Origin: Flavisolibacter ginsengisoli DSM 18119 | Lineage (GTDB): Bacteria > Bacteroidota > Bacteroidia > Chitinophagales > Chitinophagaceae | Direction: 5' to 3' | Assembly: GCF_900129295.1 (NCBI RefSeq) | Contig: NZ_FQUU01000003.1 | Span: 248,001 to 312,000 of the forward strand | DNA: 64,000 nt | In this document: positions 23,948 to 33,235 of the stretch, one piece after another | Layout of the letters: each line of letters starts with the position of its first letter | How positions within the stretch are numbered: position 1 is the first letter of the stretch | The notes under the pieces: generated by a model | Databases searched by the model: none | What the model saw: the letters and a program-made list of their open reading frames with translations, nothing else | What the model was told of the DNA's origin: nothing | Position numbers and translations under genes: made by a program

Positions 23948-24709
23948 TCAACCCTTTCCAGTCATTTTATATACTGTGATACCTGCAATTTCTTTGATAA
24001 GATTTTCCCATTTATTTAAGGCAAGGGAAGAAGGCAATACATAATCTTCAATAAAATTGTTGCCTATATTCTTCGAGTCAAAGTCGCAGGGATAAGGTAT
24101 TACATTAATGTTTTGCTTTTCAAAAACGAGTTTTGCCCTGGGTAAATGCATAGCTGAAGAAATGAGTAAAAAGGGTCCTTTTAATCCTTCAGCATCAATA
24201 ATAACTTTTGAGTTGACAGCATTTTCAAGGGTATTCCTGGAAGTGCTGTCAGTGAGGATCTTTTCCGCTGGTATGCCCAATGTTACCAGGTTTTCTTTAA
24301 TAAAATTGGCTTCCTTAAAATTGTGTTTGGTGATGTAACCATTGCCAGCAGCCACGATGATCTGGTCTATATTTCCTTTTTTATACAGCAAGGCAGTTTG
24401 AATAAATCGATCGCTTGCTGCATTGAAATACCCCTTGTCATCCTTTTTATTGTAAGATATAAATCCACCCAGTAAAATACCTACACTATAGCGGGTGTTA
24501 GGTGCAGGTATAAACGCTTTTTCCTGGTAATAATTCAATACCTCTCTTATAATAAATGGATTGGTAAAAAAGACCATCAAGAGAACCGCTATCCTCAAAA
24601 GGTTTTGTTTGCGTTTGACATTGGATTGAAATAATGCAAATACGAACAAGGTTACTATCCATACTATTGGCCGCAGAAAAAATAGAAGAACCTTTAATAA
24701 AACAAACAT
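23948..24709 (-). CDS. YdcF/ElyC-family (DUF218) membrane protein
   Basis: 253 residues. Two N-terminal membrane helices (FVLLKVLLFFLRPIVWIVTLFVFALF and LLRIAVLLMVFFTNPFII) precede a DUF218 domain: GILLGGF, GNIDQIIVAAGNG, EANFIKENLVTLGIPAEKIL, STSRNTLENAVNSK and LLISSAMHLPRAKLVFEKQ, all landmark blocks of SanA/ElyC/YdcF. ElyC is linked to envelope assembly at low temperature; the biochemical activity is unsettled. Start ATG at 24709. Converges on glyS. Confidence 0.88.
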   Translation of the reverse strand: MFVLLKVLLFFLRPIVWIVTLFVFALFQSNVKRKQNLLRIAVLLMVFFTNPFIIREVLNYYQEKAFIPAPNTRYSVGILLGGFISYNKKDDKGYFNAASDRFIQTALLYKKGNIDQIIVAAGNGYITKHNFKEANFIKENLVTLGIPAEKILTDSTSRNTLENAVNSKVIIDAEGLKGPFLLISSAMHLPRAKLVFEKQNINVIPYPCDFDSKNIGNNFIEDYVLPSSLALNKWENLIKEIAGITVYKMTGKG

Positions 24710-24801
24710 AGCCAGGCTAAGATTATTACAGCAATAAATACAATGAAAAGGAGTAAATTATATTACTAGTATAGTTGTTAGTGATGTTAGCAGTTTATTG
24801 T

Positions 24802-25539
24802 TTATCCATACAGCTCCAGGTGAATGCTTTTTTTATCGTATCCAAGGTTTTGAATGCGTAGTTTGGCCTCGTCTACCATGTTTTTCCAACCACACAAATA
24901 AAAGCCTGCCTCCTTTACTGAATGGTCAGTCCTTTTCTCATTAACCAGGTTTTCATAAACAGCATGAACATAACCACAACAACCTTCCCATTGATCCCTT
25001 GAAAGTGTGGGGATGTAATGAAAACCCTCTATTTCCATTTCAAGTCTTTTCATTTCATCCATATACAGCAGGTCATCTCTTTTTCTTGTACCGAAAATGA
25101 GGTAAATATCTTTGTGCGGAATTTTATGTTCCTGTATATAATGGATCATGCTGCGAAAAGGGGCAATGCCAGTTCCTGTGCAAATAAAATAAAGGTCCTT
25201 GTCAATTGGCTTAGGTAGCGTAAATACCCCTTGCGGTCCACGAAGTATTAATTCCAGGCCAACTTTCCCTTCCTGGAATAAATAAGATGTGCCTTTTCCC
25301 CCTTCGAGTAAAACAATCAACAATTCTATCACATTTGTCCCATCTGGCCAGGAGGCAATAGAGTAACTTCTCCATCTTTTATTAGGTTTTTCATGTATCG
25401 GCAGATCAATAGTTACAAATTGACCAGGTTCAAAATCAAAAGATGCTACCTCCGGGATCTGTATCCAGAAACGCCTTGTATTTGGGGTTTCATTCTCTAT
25501 ACGTGTGATAATACCTTTCCTCCATGGGGGAGCTGCCAT
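24802..25539 (-). CDS. Ferredoxin-NADP reductase-like flavoprotein
   Basis: 245 residues. FAD-binding barrel with RSYSIAS (flavin motif) preceded by FEPGQFVTIDLP, then a Rossmann NAD(P) domain with CTGTGIAPFRSMI, YLIFGTRKRDDLLY and the final FYLCGWKNMVDEA. This is the FNR/flavodoxin reductase fold with no fused iron-sulphur domain, so it needs a separate electron partner such as ferredoxin. A possible promoter (25575-25603) lies just upstream. It stands alone; no partner gene is adjacent. Confidence 0.88.
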   Translation of the reverse strand: MAAPPWRKGIITRIENETPNTRRFWIQIPEVASFDFEPGQFVTIDLPIHEKPNKRWRSYSIASWPDGTNVIELLIVLLEGGKGTSYLFQEGKVGLELILRGPQGVFTLPKPIDKDLYFICTGTGIAPFRSMIHYIQEHKIPHKDIYLIFGTRKRDDLLYMDEMKRLEMEIEGFHYIPTLSRDQWEGCCGYVHAVYENLVNEKRTDHSVKEAGFYLCGWKNMVDEAKLRIQNLGYDKKSIHLELYG

Positions 25540-25574
25540 ATTCGTGTTTTAACAATTCAGAAATACCTGCAGAT

Positions 25575-25603
25575 CAAAAATAGCGTTTATAAGTTATCCA
25601 CAA
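25575..25603 (-). promoter_or_regulatory. Putative promoter of the FNR-like gene
   Basis: On the minus strand: TTG (25603-25601), 18-nt spacer, TATTTTTG (25582-25575), an exact match to TTG-N17-23-TAnnTTTG. The ATG is 35 nt downstream. Confidence 0.55.
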
Positions 25604-25693
25604 TTTTTCGCGATTGGCACAGAAGTTGAAAAATAAATCCTTAGAAAAACGATAATTAAAAACTCAAGATATTTAGTCGGACGGTTTAGGTTA

Positions 25694-25717
25694 AAGGCCG
25701 GTATTCTTACCGGCCTT
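25694..25717. terminator. GC-rich hairpin after the secreted unknown protein
   Basis: Perfect 10-bp arms AAGGCCGGTA (25694-25703) and TACCGGCCTT (25708-25717), 4-nt loop, directly after the stop of the minus-strand gene at 25722. The T-rich flank is on the plus side (ATTTTTATT); the minus-side has only TTT. It still most probably ends the minus-strand gene. Confidence 0.65.
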
Positions 25718-25721
25718 ATTT

Positions 25722-26249
25722 TTATTGTAATACTATAGGATCAATCAGCTTGATCTTGTCCTGAACAGCATAATAGAATTTCCCTCCATACTTATATACC
25801 AGCACCACCTCATTGGTTGCAGCCTTTGCTTTAGCCTTTGGAAAGTTTTTCCCATTAACAGCAACAGCAGGGTCAAGCTTTATTACTTTATTTTTTGTTT
25901 GAGGTACCAGGGTAATGGTTTTGGTATATTGAGGCAATTCCCCTGTCGAAAATTCTACAGGCGTGGAATTAACATCAGTTGTTTTGATGCCATGTCTTTC
26001 GCCTTTTAACCAGAGTTCCACAGGGTATATCCTTAATTTTTTAGGTCCTTCCAGGTAAAAAAGGTAACTGTATTTGGTTTTTGGTTTGATCATGGTCTGG
26101 CTGCCATTTTCCTGCGTAGATATCTTCGGCATAACGCCACCTGTTACCGGTCTTGCATATGCATATAGTTTTACATCATACCGGCTCTGCGCAAATAGTT
26201 TTGTAGATAATAAAACAGAAAGAGCTATAAGTATCAAAAAGTATTTCAT
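25722..26249 (-). CDS. Secreted protein of unknown function
   Basis: 175 residues with a clear SPI signal peptide (MKYFLILIALSVLLSTKLFAQ-SRYD). The mature part is strand-rich: VKLYAYARPVTGGVMP, KTKYSYLFYLEGPKKLRIYPVELWLKG, VVLVYKYGGKFYYAVQDKIKLIDP. I do not recognise a family. No sorting domain, lipobox or C-terminal barrel Phe, so periplasmic location is likely. It lies downstream of nothing on its strand except the T9SS propeller protein (83 nt further up), and may be read through from it. Confidence 0.75.
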   Translation of the reverse strand: MKYFLILIALSVLLSTKLFAQSRYDVKLYAYARPVTGGVMPKISTQENGSQTMIKPKTKYSYLFYLEGPKKLRIYPVELWLKGERHGIKTTDVNSTPVEFSTGELPQYTKTITLVPQTKNKVIKLDPAVAVNGKNFPKAKAKAATNEVVLVYKYGGKFYYAVQDKIKLIDPIVLQ

Positions 26250-26331
26250 AAACCTATTGTTTGTTCGGGGTTATGGTAAATTATACCATTTGAAGCAATT
26301 TACAGGTGAATGTTTGATACCCGTTTCTTCT

Positions 26332-29300
26332 TTAACGCTTAATTAATTTTTGTACATACCGGTGCCTGCCATCATTGGTATTCAGCATTAGATAATAAAC
26401 TCCTTTTGAAAACCTGCTCAGATCTATATCTCCGTTGGTATAAGCGCTTTCCCTGGAGATCATCATTTGACCACCGCTGTTATGCACCTGTATGGTCATT
26501 TTTTTAATAGTCGCAATATTTCCAACCTGGTAATAAACATGGTCAGTAGTAATAGTAGGGAATACCTTAGTTATGAAACCGGTATCATTGTTCACGGGAT
26601 CGAAGCCAGTACCCACATCCCCGGTGAAGTTTGCCGTACCAAGGTTAGTATAATACATACCATTTCCATGCGTACCCACCACCATCACATTGTCTAATGA
26701 ACGGTATGCCAGGGATTGAACTACCGCGAAGTTTAAAATATTATCTCCCTCCCGCTGCCAGGTGGGTGGTGTACCTGACAGTAGCCCTGCTTCTATATTG
26801 ACTGCACTATACAAACCCACTGAAGTGCCCACATAATATTCTGTAACAGGATTATTGCCTGCATCTTTTTTCACCACTATCATACAACTGCGTATAGAAG
26901 GAAGTGTTAGATTTCCTTCCGCGTTCTTCCAGGTAGGGCTAGCTGTTTTAGCATTATTGGTCCACCAAATGCCTACAGCGCCATAGTTTGAAACAACAGC
27001 TATGATCTCATTATCATTGTTAGGATTGACAGCAATATTCTGTACATTACCTGCCAGTCCTGCTGGCGTAATATCCACCGGAGTTCCTGTGGCCGGGAAA
27101 TTCCGGGGATCATCTATCCTGAAGATCTTGCCCTGTCTTACATTGGTGGTGGCATCCAGATCGGGTGTGGTGCCTATGTACATGCAATGATTGGAATTGT
27201 AAAGTCCCCTGCTAAAAGCCATTGCCCTGATCCTGATATTTCTGCCTCCCGTAGCATTGGCTGCATTGATAGCCTGGGCTACGCCTGTCAATTCTGTCCA
27301 TCCCGAATTGGTACTTACTGTGGAAGCCTTTGTGGTCCTGAAAAGCCGGTTGAAGTTGACGTAATACAGATCTTCAGTATTATCCGGATCCAGTTTAAAG
27401 TTGGTCACAAATTCTCCAAAATCAGATTCAGTCGGAGGATCTGTACTGGAAGTAAGGTTGGCTGGACGTATCTCTGTGCTGCTGTTCAAAGTAGGAAAGG
27501 GTGTTCGCCTTAACCTTCCGTTCTGGATGCCATAATAGATGTACTGGGTAGAACCGGTAATATTGGAAAAGCCTACAGAATTTCCATCACCACCGCCTGA
27601 AAGGATCCTGTGGTTGTTGCTGTCTGCAACAGGGGTTCCAAACAAACCTGTTTGATCTCTTACAGTGGTGCCGTTATCCTGTGCGCCTCCCGCAAAATTG
27701 TTTTTCCCCCTGGTAGGGTCGATGGCTACATAATAATATTGTAATGTCTGGTAATTATTAACAACACTCCAGGTCACACTTGCTGCAGCAATATTAGTGG
27801 TCTTGTGAAGTCCGCCGTCGTCTGCAGACAAGCCTTCATTTACATTAGAGGGATTGAATGCAAAATTGTGCATATCAGGATGACTGTTTGGATAAATTGC
27901 CGGATTCTGGGTTGTGATATCATCCTGCCTGTACCCACCTATCCAGGAAGAGTTGGATGTACTGGCAAAACCATCTGTAGAACGATAAAGGTTAGTGCCA
28001 CCAAGTATAACAAAATTAGGGTCGGTGGGTTTTATGGTGATGCACATATCATATCCTTCCTGCACACTATAGGGGTCTACACCAGCAAAATTGCCTCCGG
28101 GGAAATCAGGCATATTGGCTGACCGGTTGGTCCAGGAGAAAGTATTGCCGTTTATGTCCAGCCGGAACAGGTCACCTTCGGATTGGCCATTATCGCTAAG
28201 CAATCCGTTCTCATATAATACATAGGCAACATTCTGGTTGGAAGGTGCAAGGCTCAGCAGGATTCTCCGTGAATTATAGGTTGTCCCTGAAAGGAAATCA
28301 TATGCATTACCTCTCCACCCTGGAATGGAATCCACATTCAACGTCTGACCACCTGCAATGTGTGAATAAGTGGCCAGGTCACCGCTATTAGAAACCCAAA
28401 CACCTCTTAAGCCAACATCCTGGAACCCACCGTTCACTGCCAGGAAGATCCGGCCTGCATTCGTTATCGCCACATCCATCTGTCCATTTTCAGGCGTAGC
28501 ACCTGTCGTGCCACCAAACACTGCCTGGAACGATGCACCGCCATCTTTTGACCTTATCAACCTTCGGTGGGCCGCAATATATAGATCCCCGTTGACCGGG
28601 TTTACTGATAGCTTATGTACAAAGTCAAAAGGATGATCAAACAATTCAAGTGCGGTACCCGATGCGCCATTTCCCGGTATATCAGTAAAGTTTGTCAGGG
28701 AAAGTTTTGTCCAGGAAGCGCCATTATTAACGGATTTCCATATGCCCCAACCAAGGTATTGGGTGAGAGCAATGATACCCGTGGAATTACCAATGGGTTC
28801 TCCTCCGCCTGCATACCAGATATCCTGGAACCCAGGCCTTGGATCCTGCACAACAGCAGTAACATTATGAATGTCGTTTTCAGGTGAAACCCTTGTCCAG
28901 TTGGCACCACCATCTGTAGACCGCATGATGCCTCCACTTACACTTCCCGAAATGATCACCTTATTGGTACTGCCATCATAGCGCAGATCATAAGCCAGTG
29001 CCCTGGTTCTTCCTCCTACATTGTTAGGTCCTGCAGCTATGTAATTATTCAGGGCGTCCATTCGGAATTGAATACCAGTAGCTTCCCGAACAGGCAGCCC
29101 TTTGGCAAACAACAGTTCCTTTTCATGAATATTTTGAGGTATCAGTCCTGTAATAGGATCTTTCAACATGTCAAATTCATACCTGGCCCTTTCCCCGGCA
29201 TAAGAAGCTTCCACTTCTTCTTCTCCCATATCCATGATCCCTGCTATTTTAGATTGTTTTGACCTGGGGTGAGGCAGGCAAAGGATAACCAGCAATAGAA

Positions 29301-29340
29301 TTGTCAGAACAGAAATAAGGAAAGTTTTCATTTTTATCAT
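26332..29340 (-). CDS. T9SS-sorted BNR/WD40-like propeller protein, copy A
   Basis: 1002 residues (993 if the second Met, at 29331, is used). After an N-terminal signal (MKTFLISVLTILLLVILCLP) comes a ~90-residue segment with YEFDMLKDPITGLIP, then about 800 residues of sortilin/BNR-like blades: repeated SVSGGIMRSTDGGANWTRVS, LFRSxDGG-type and RLIRSKDGGASF motifs, and SADDGGLHKTTN. The last ~80 residues form a type A T9SS sorting domain (VFPTITTDHVYYQVGN, MTIQVHNSGGQMM, DLSRFSKGVYYLML, RYVQKLIKR). The protein is therefore secreted across the outer membrane and perhaps attached to the surface. Ligand or activity unknown. Paralogue of 30039-32975. Confidence 0.9.
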   Translation of the reverse strand: MIKMKTFLISVLTILLLVILCLPHPRSKQSKIAGIMDMGEEEVEASYAGERARYEFDMLKDPITGLIPQNIHEKELLFAKGLPVREATGIQFRMDALNNYIAAGPNNVGGRTRALAYDLRYDGSTNKVIISGSVSGGIMRSTDGGANWTRVSPENDIHNVTAVVQDPRPGFQDIWYAGGGEPIGNSTGIIALTQYLGWGIWKSVNNGASWTKLSLTNFTDIPGNGASGTALELFDHPFDFVHKLSVNPVNGDLYIAAHRRLIRSKDGGASFQAVFGGTTGATPENGQMDVAITNAGRIFLAVNGGFQDVGLRGVWVSNSGDLATYSHIAGGQTLNVDSIPGWRGNAYDFLSGTTYNSRRILLSLAPSNQNVAYVLYENGLLSDNGQSEGDLFRLDINGNTFSWTNRSANMPDFPGGNFAGVDPYSVQEGYDMCITIKPTDPNFVILGGTNLYRSTDGFASTSNSSWIGGYRQDDITTQNPAIYPNSHPDMHNFAFNPSNVNEGLSADDGGLHKTTNIAAASVTWSVVNNYQTLQYYYVAIDPTRGKNNFAGGAQDNGTTVRDQTGLFGTPVADSNNHRILSGGGDGNSVGFSNITGSTQYIYYGIQNGRLRRTPFPTLNSSTEIRPANLTSSTDPPTESDFGEFVTNFKLDPDNTEDLYYVNFNRLFRTTKASTVSTNSGWTELTGVAQAINAANATGGRNIRIRAMAFSRGLYNSNHCMYIGTTPDLDATTNVRQGKIFRIDDPRNFPATGTPVDITPAGLAGNVQNIAVNPNNDNEIIAVVSNYGAVGIWWTNNAKTASPTWKNAEGNLTLPSIRSCMIVVKKDAGNNPVTEYYVGTSVGLYSAVNIEAGLLSGTPPTWQREGDNILNFAVVQSLAYRSLDNVMVVGTHGNGMYYTNLGTANFTGDVGTGFDPVNNDTGFITKVFPTITTDHVYYQVGNIATIKKMTIQVHNSGGQMMISRESAYTNGDIDLSRFSKGVYYLMLNTNDGRHRYVQKLIKR

Positions 29341-29695
29341 TTATGCGCCCTGGTATAAAATGTCATTCTGGTTTCAAATGTCCGGATCTACATACGTAGG
29401 TTTACACCCGATGGTTTCTATAAGGCTTAGCTAAATAAATCATGATGCAATTTTCATGCTTCCTTATAATTTCCCGCCTTGGATAAAATGGAATTATATA
29501 CACATTTTAATTTTGTTATATGTTTCCCTGTTTCCCTGTAATTTCATGGCGTCTTCATCAGAAAAATTCAGTCATTGTAACTGTAAAACAGCGGGGAGCT
29601 ATAAAAACTTTCTATAGAGTACTCAATCATTTTCATGGATTGCGAATTAACTATAATGCCTGATTTTTCGGATGAGCTACTTCATTTATGCAAGG

Positions 29696-29739
29696 CCTTT
29701 GTAACGCCTATGTGCCGCCTTTGTGCCGCCTTTGTAACG
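29696..29739. repeat. Four tandem 11-bp repeats
   Basis: CCTTTGTAACG, CCTATGTGCCG, CCTTTGTGCCG, CCTTTGTAACG in direct succession without spacers. The GCCGCCTTT formed at unit junctions is complementary to AAAGGCGGC at 29749-29757, so the array can also fold into a hairpin. Lies about 360 nt upstream of propeller copy A. Confidence 0.85.
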
Positions 29740-29918
29740 GCTCTTTAAAAAGGCGGCAAAAAGACGTTATATAAGCAGGTTATTGGTTTTGGATACCAGG
29801 TTTATTAGACAGCCAACTGGCCATTTAGACCTTTAAGGTGTTATTTGCAGGCATAGTTAACTGTTGGAAGTATTCCATTTACAGGCATTGAACTGTGTCC
29901 TGGCAAATCGGGGAATTG

Positions 29919-29945
29919 GTTTATAAAAAGAATTCCTTTATAAAC
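29919..29945. repeat. Inverted repeat GTTTATAAA-N9-TTTATAAAC
   Basis: Perfect 9-bp arms (29919-29927, 29937-29945) with GAATTC in the spacer. Possible protein-binding site or remnant of a hairpin; located between the terminator of copy B and the upstream region of copy A. Confidence 0.55.
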
Positions 29946-30003
29946 TTAAGCTGTTGTTCCGGGTTTGGGGGATAATTGGATATAACAAGTAAATAATAAG
30001 ATT

Positions 30004-30037
30004 AAAAAAGGCTGCTTCATATGAAACAGCCTTTTTT
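30004..30037 (-). terminator. Intrinsic terminator of propeller copy B
   Basis: Arms AAAAAAGGCTG (30004-30014) and CAGCCTTTTTT (30027-30037) with an inner TTCAT/ATGAA pairing, only one mismatch in a 34-nt hairpin. It begins one base after the stop codon of the minus-strand gene. Confidence 0.85.
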
Positions 30038-30038
30038 A

Positions 30039-32975
30039 TTAGTTCTTTGAGATCTTTTGAACATGCCGGTATTTGCCGTCACTGCTTGTTATTTGCAGTA
30101 TATAATTGCCTCTCGACAATCGGCCCAATTTAACAGAGCCGTTTTGATAGGCCTGTTGTGCCTGGCTGATCTTTTGCCCGTTCATGCTAAATAGTTCTAC
30201 AGATATGGTTTTGACGGTATACATATTCCCTGTGTTGAAAAACACTGCATTACTGGAAGAAGTAGGATATACGAGCCTGATAAAATTCTTATCATTGGTT
30301 ACAGGATCATTAATGCCGGTAATAACATCGTTTCCGAGAACTACAGCATTACCGATGCTTGCCACAAAAGCTCCATTGCCATGTGTGCCCACCAATAAAG
30401 TATTGTCCTTTTGCCGGTTGACCAATGAACGAACTATAGCCCGCTTGATCATCCCTGTGCCCTCATTGAACCATTGAGTGCCTGCACCAGCAATAGTTGT
30501 GGTACTATACAGCCCTACTGAAGTACCAACATAATATTCAACACCCGTGGTTTTTACCACGATAGCGCAGCTTTGAGAAGATACTGTGCCTAATGCTCCG
30601 TCAATTACCTGCCAGGTTGGATTGGCCGATGTCGCATTCCCTGTCCAGAAAATATTATTTACTGTAACAGGTTGTCCGTTTGCATTCACACCATCATAAT
30701 TCGACACCACTGCAAGAACAGTATCTGGGTTCCTGGGATTAACACTGATACCTGCTATATAACTACCCTGTAACATGGAGGTGGGTGTGATTGAAACCGG
30801 TGTGGTTGTAGTACTTGTATTCGGGTTATTCAGGCGATAGATCTTGCCTGCAACGGTGCCAAAATATAGATACTTTGTTCCATTTCTTGATTTGCTGATA
30901 GCCATTGCCGAAAACTCTTCGTTGTCTGGAATGGTGTTATTTACACCTGTCATTTGAGTCCACGTGGATGATGTGACAGTAGATGCTGTTTTAGTCCTGT
31001 ATAATTTGTTTTTGTTGTTGTAATAAAGGTGTTGGGAGGAATCCGGATCATTCACAAATAAGGTCATCCACTGCCCATTATCTTTTTCCCCTGTAGGGGT
31101 AATTTCATTTTGCGAATAATCTGTAAGGTCAATAGTATTTCCAGAAATCTGCCATGTCAGGTTGCTCCTGTACAGTGTTCCCTGCACTACCGACATGTAC
31201 CAATATTGCTTCCATGTATTCCCGGTTTTAAAGAACTGGGTAATTGCTGCAGAAGCACCATCTCCTCCTGACAACTGAATATGGTCAAGCGCAGTGCCGG
31301 GGTTAAGATTAATATAAGTGCCATTATCCTGGGCCCCACCAATAATAAAGTCTGCATCTGTATCCGGCTGTATGTTCACAAACTGGTATTGCATGGTTTG
31401 AAGGTTGGCGTTCAGTGGCATCCAGGTTACAGTGTCTGACAGGGTGCTGTTGGTGGTTTTATGGATACCGCCATCATCGGCAGTGAACATTACATCATTG
31501 CTTCCGGGAGGGAAATATATTCCATGAATATCAGGATGGTGGTCCGGGTAGATGAAATTTCCTGAAGGGAAAAAACCCTTGCCATAACCGCCAATCCTTC
31601 TGAATTTCAGTGCAGGATCAGTCTGGGCCAGGTTGACCCGCTCCAGCACTGAACCACCGATAAATAGAATGTTATCGTTGTCAGGCTTCACATTCATTGA
31701 CATGTTAAAGCCGCTGAACTGTGTAGTATAAGGATCTATTCCTGCTTCATTGTAGTTAGGTTCGTCCGGAACATAGCTGTTTAAATTGGACCAGGCATAA
31801 GTGGCTGGATTTCCGGAGGAAACATCAGCCCTGAAAAGATCAGCCTCAGGCTCAGGTACAGCGCCATCAGCAGATTTACCATTCTTATAAAGGATAAATA
31901 ATTTTGAATTGGTGCCATTGAGGGCCAGCACTAATCTTTCCCATTTGGGGTAGGGCTGCCAACCCGGAATAGAGTCTGTTTGTCCTGAAGCGCCACCTGC
32001 TATTCTTTTCCACGATCCCACATCGCCGGTAGTAGATTCCCAAACGCCAGCCAGGCTTCTGTCCGGATTTGCACCAGTAATAGCTGCATATATTTTAGAT
32101 CCGTTTGAGGCTATAATTACATCGGTTATGCCCCCGGTTGCTGTAGTGGGAGAAGGTCCTTCCAACACAGCCTGCCAGCTTTGACCACCATCAGTAGAAC
32201 GCATGATGCGCCTGTGCACTGCGGCATAGACATTTCCATTTAAGGGGTTTACTGCTATCCTGTGAACAAGATCAAAGGCATTGTCAAGCTGGTTCTCATT
32301 ATTGCTACTTACTGTAAATGACAATTTGCTCCAGCTTACTCCATTATTGGTGCTTTTAAATATTCCGAATCCAAAAGTTCCGTTGGACACATCCTGGGAA
32401 CTGATAGGGTAAAAGGCTTCTCCTGTTCCGCAGTACCAGGTATCCGGGTTGAAAGGGTCCTGGGCAATGGTGGTGGCGCTGCGTATATCGTTTTCGCCAG
32501 ACACAAAAGTCCAGTTATTACCTCCATCAGTGCTTCTGAATATACCTCCCGTAACACCACCAGTTATCATGATATTAGGATTTCTTTTATCAAAAGCAAG
32601 TGTCCTGCTTCTTCCGCCAACATTATTTGGTCCCACACTTTGATAAGTATTTTGCGCCAGGATGGAGCCTCCACGCCATAAGGAACTATTGGCTTCCCTG
32701 GAAGGAATGTTTCTTACGGCTTCCAACTCCTGTTCCCTTATGTGTGCGGGTATTTTACCAGTTACAGGATTGCGTAACATCCTGTACTCATGGGCTATTC
32801 TTTCCTCTGTAAATTCTTCATTTTCCTCTTCAGAAGGTTGAACACTGGAAAATTTGAACGAAGAGGGAATGACAAAGTTTAATTTGGATGGTTTCGTTGC
32901 CGGGCGATATAATAAAAAAGGAGTACAGACTACCAGGAATAAGATAACCCTGGCGGTGGCTAGTTTACAATTCAT
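30039..32975 (-). CDS. T9SS-sorted BNR/WD40-like propeller protein, copy B
   Basis: 978 residues. Same plan as copy A: N-terminal signal (LATARVILFLVVCTPFLLY), a ~110-residue lead with HEYRMLRNPVTGKIP, then propeller blades sharing near-identical motifs (VGPNNVGGRSRTLAFD, GGIFRSTDGGNNWTFVS, GENDIRSATTIAQDP, TADDGGIHKTTN, GGAQDNGTY) and a type A sorting domain (VYPTSSSNAVFFNTGN to LGRLSRGNYILQI, KYRHVQKISKN). The blade count and order run in parallel with copy A, so this is a tandem gene duplication separated by 698 nt. The sorting domain predicts secretion by the type IX system. Substrate or ligand unknown. Confidence 0.9.
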   Translation of the reverse strand: MNCKLATARVILFLVVCTPFLLYRPATKPSKLNFVIPSSFKFSSVQPSEEENEEFTEERIAHEYRMLRNPVTGKIPAHIREQELEAVRNIPSREANSSLWRGGSILAQNTYQSVGPNNVGGRSRTLAFDKRNPNIMITGGVTGGIFRSTDGGNNWTFVSGENDIRSATTIAQDPFNPDTWYCGTGEAFYPISSQDVSNGTFGFGIFKSTNNGVSWSKLSFTVSSNNENQLDNAFDLVHRIAVNPLNGNVYAAVHRRIMRSTDGGQSWQAVLEGPSPTTATGGITDVIIASNGSKIYAAITGANPDRSLAGVWESTTGDVGSWKRIAGGASGQTDSIPGWQPYPKWERLVLALNGTNSKLFILYKNGKSADGAVPEPEADLFRADVSSGNPATYAWSNLNSYVPDEPNYNEAGIDPYTTQFSGFNMSMNVKPDNDNILFIGGSVLERVNLAQTDPALKFRRIGGYGKGFFPSGNFIYPDHHPDIHGIYFPPGSNDVMFTADDGGIHKTTNSTLSDTVTWMPLNANLQTMQYQFVNIQPDTDADFIIGGAQDNGTYINLNPGTALDHIQLSGGDGASAAITQFFKTGNTWKQYWYMSVVQGTLYRSNLTWQISGNTIDLTDYSQNEITPTGEKDNGQWMTLFVNDPDSSQHLYYNNKNKLYRTKTASTVTSSTWTQMTGVNNTIPDNEEFSAMAISKSRNGTKYLYFGTVAGKIYRLNNPNTSTTTTPVSITPTSMLQGSYIAGISVNPRNPDTVLAVVSNYDGVNANGQPVTVNNIFWTGNATSANPTWQVIDGALGTVSSQSCAIVVKTTGVEYYVGTSVGLYSTTTIAGAGTQWFNEGTGMIKRAIVRSLVNRQKDNTLLVGTHGNGAFVASIGNAVVLGNDVITGINDPVTNDKNFIRLVYPTSSSNAVFFNTGNMYTVKTISVELFSMNGQKISQAQQAYQNGSVKLGRLSRGNYILQITSSDGKYRHVQKISKN

Positions 32976-33194
32976 TTGGATAATCGGTTAATAGAATAAT
33001 AGTTTTGGCAGAATACAACAGTAGTAAAGTGATTTCATATAAAATCGGTCAGCCATTCTTCCTGGTGTTTATAATGCCATAGCAATATAATGAATTCACG
33101 TAAATCAATGTAGCAGATTAACTATCTATTGAGGGATGATGAAGCTGTTAACATTACATTAATCCTTAATCCCTGAATTTAAGTAAGGGGAGTC

Positions 33195-33202
33195 TATCTT
33201 TG
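33195..33202 (+). promoter_or_regulatory. Putative -7 box (TATCTTTG) for mfd
   Basis: TATCTTTG fits TAnnTTTG and lies 33 nt before the preferred mfd ATG at 33236. The TTG at 33200 falls inside the box and so is unlikely to be a start. Confidence 0.5.
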
Positions 33203-33235
33203 CCAATCTTTGGATGTAAGAGGAGTAAAGAGAAC

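Larger units (their letters stand above)
29341..30038. other. Gene-free 698-nt stretch upstream of propeller copy A
   Basis: No open frame of substance. It holds an array of four 11-bp units (29696-29739), an inverted repeat at 29919-29945 and the terminator of the upstream gene (30004-30037). The part next to the copy A start has a near -7 box (CAAATGTC on the plus strand, one mismatch), too weak to list as a promoter. Confidence 0.6.

Noticed and set aside
25694-25717. Hairpin as a riboswitch or attenuator of a plus-strand gene
   Set aside because: There is no plus-strand gene close downstream; it fits better as the terminator of the minus-strand secreted protein.
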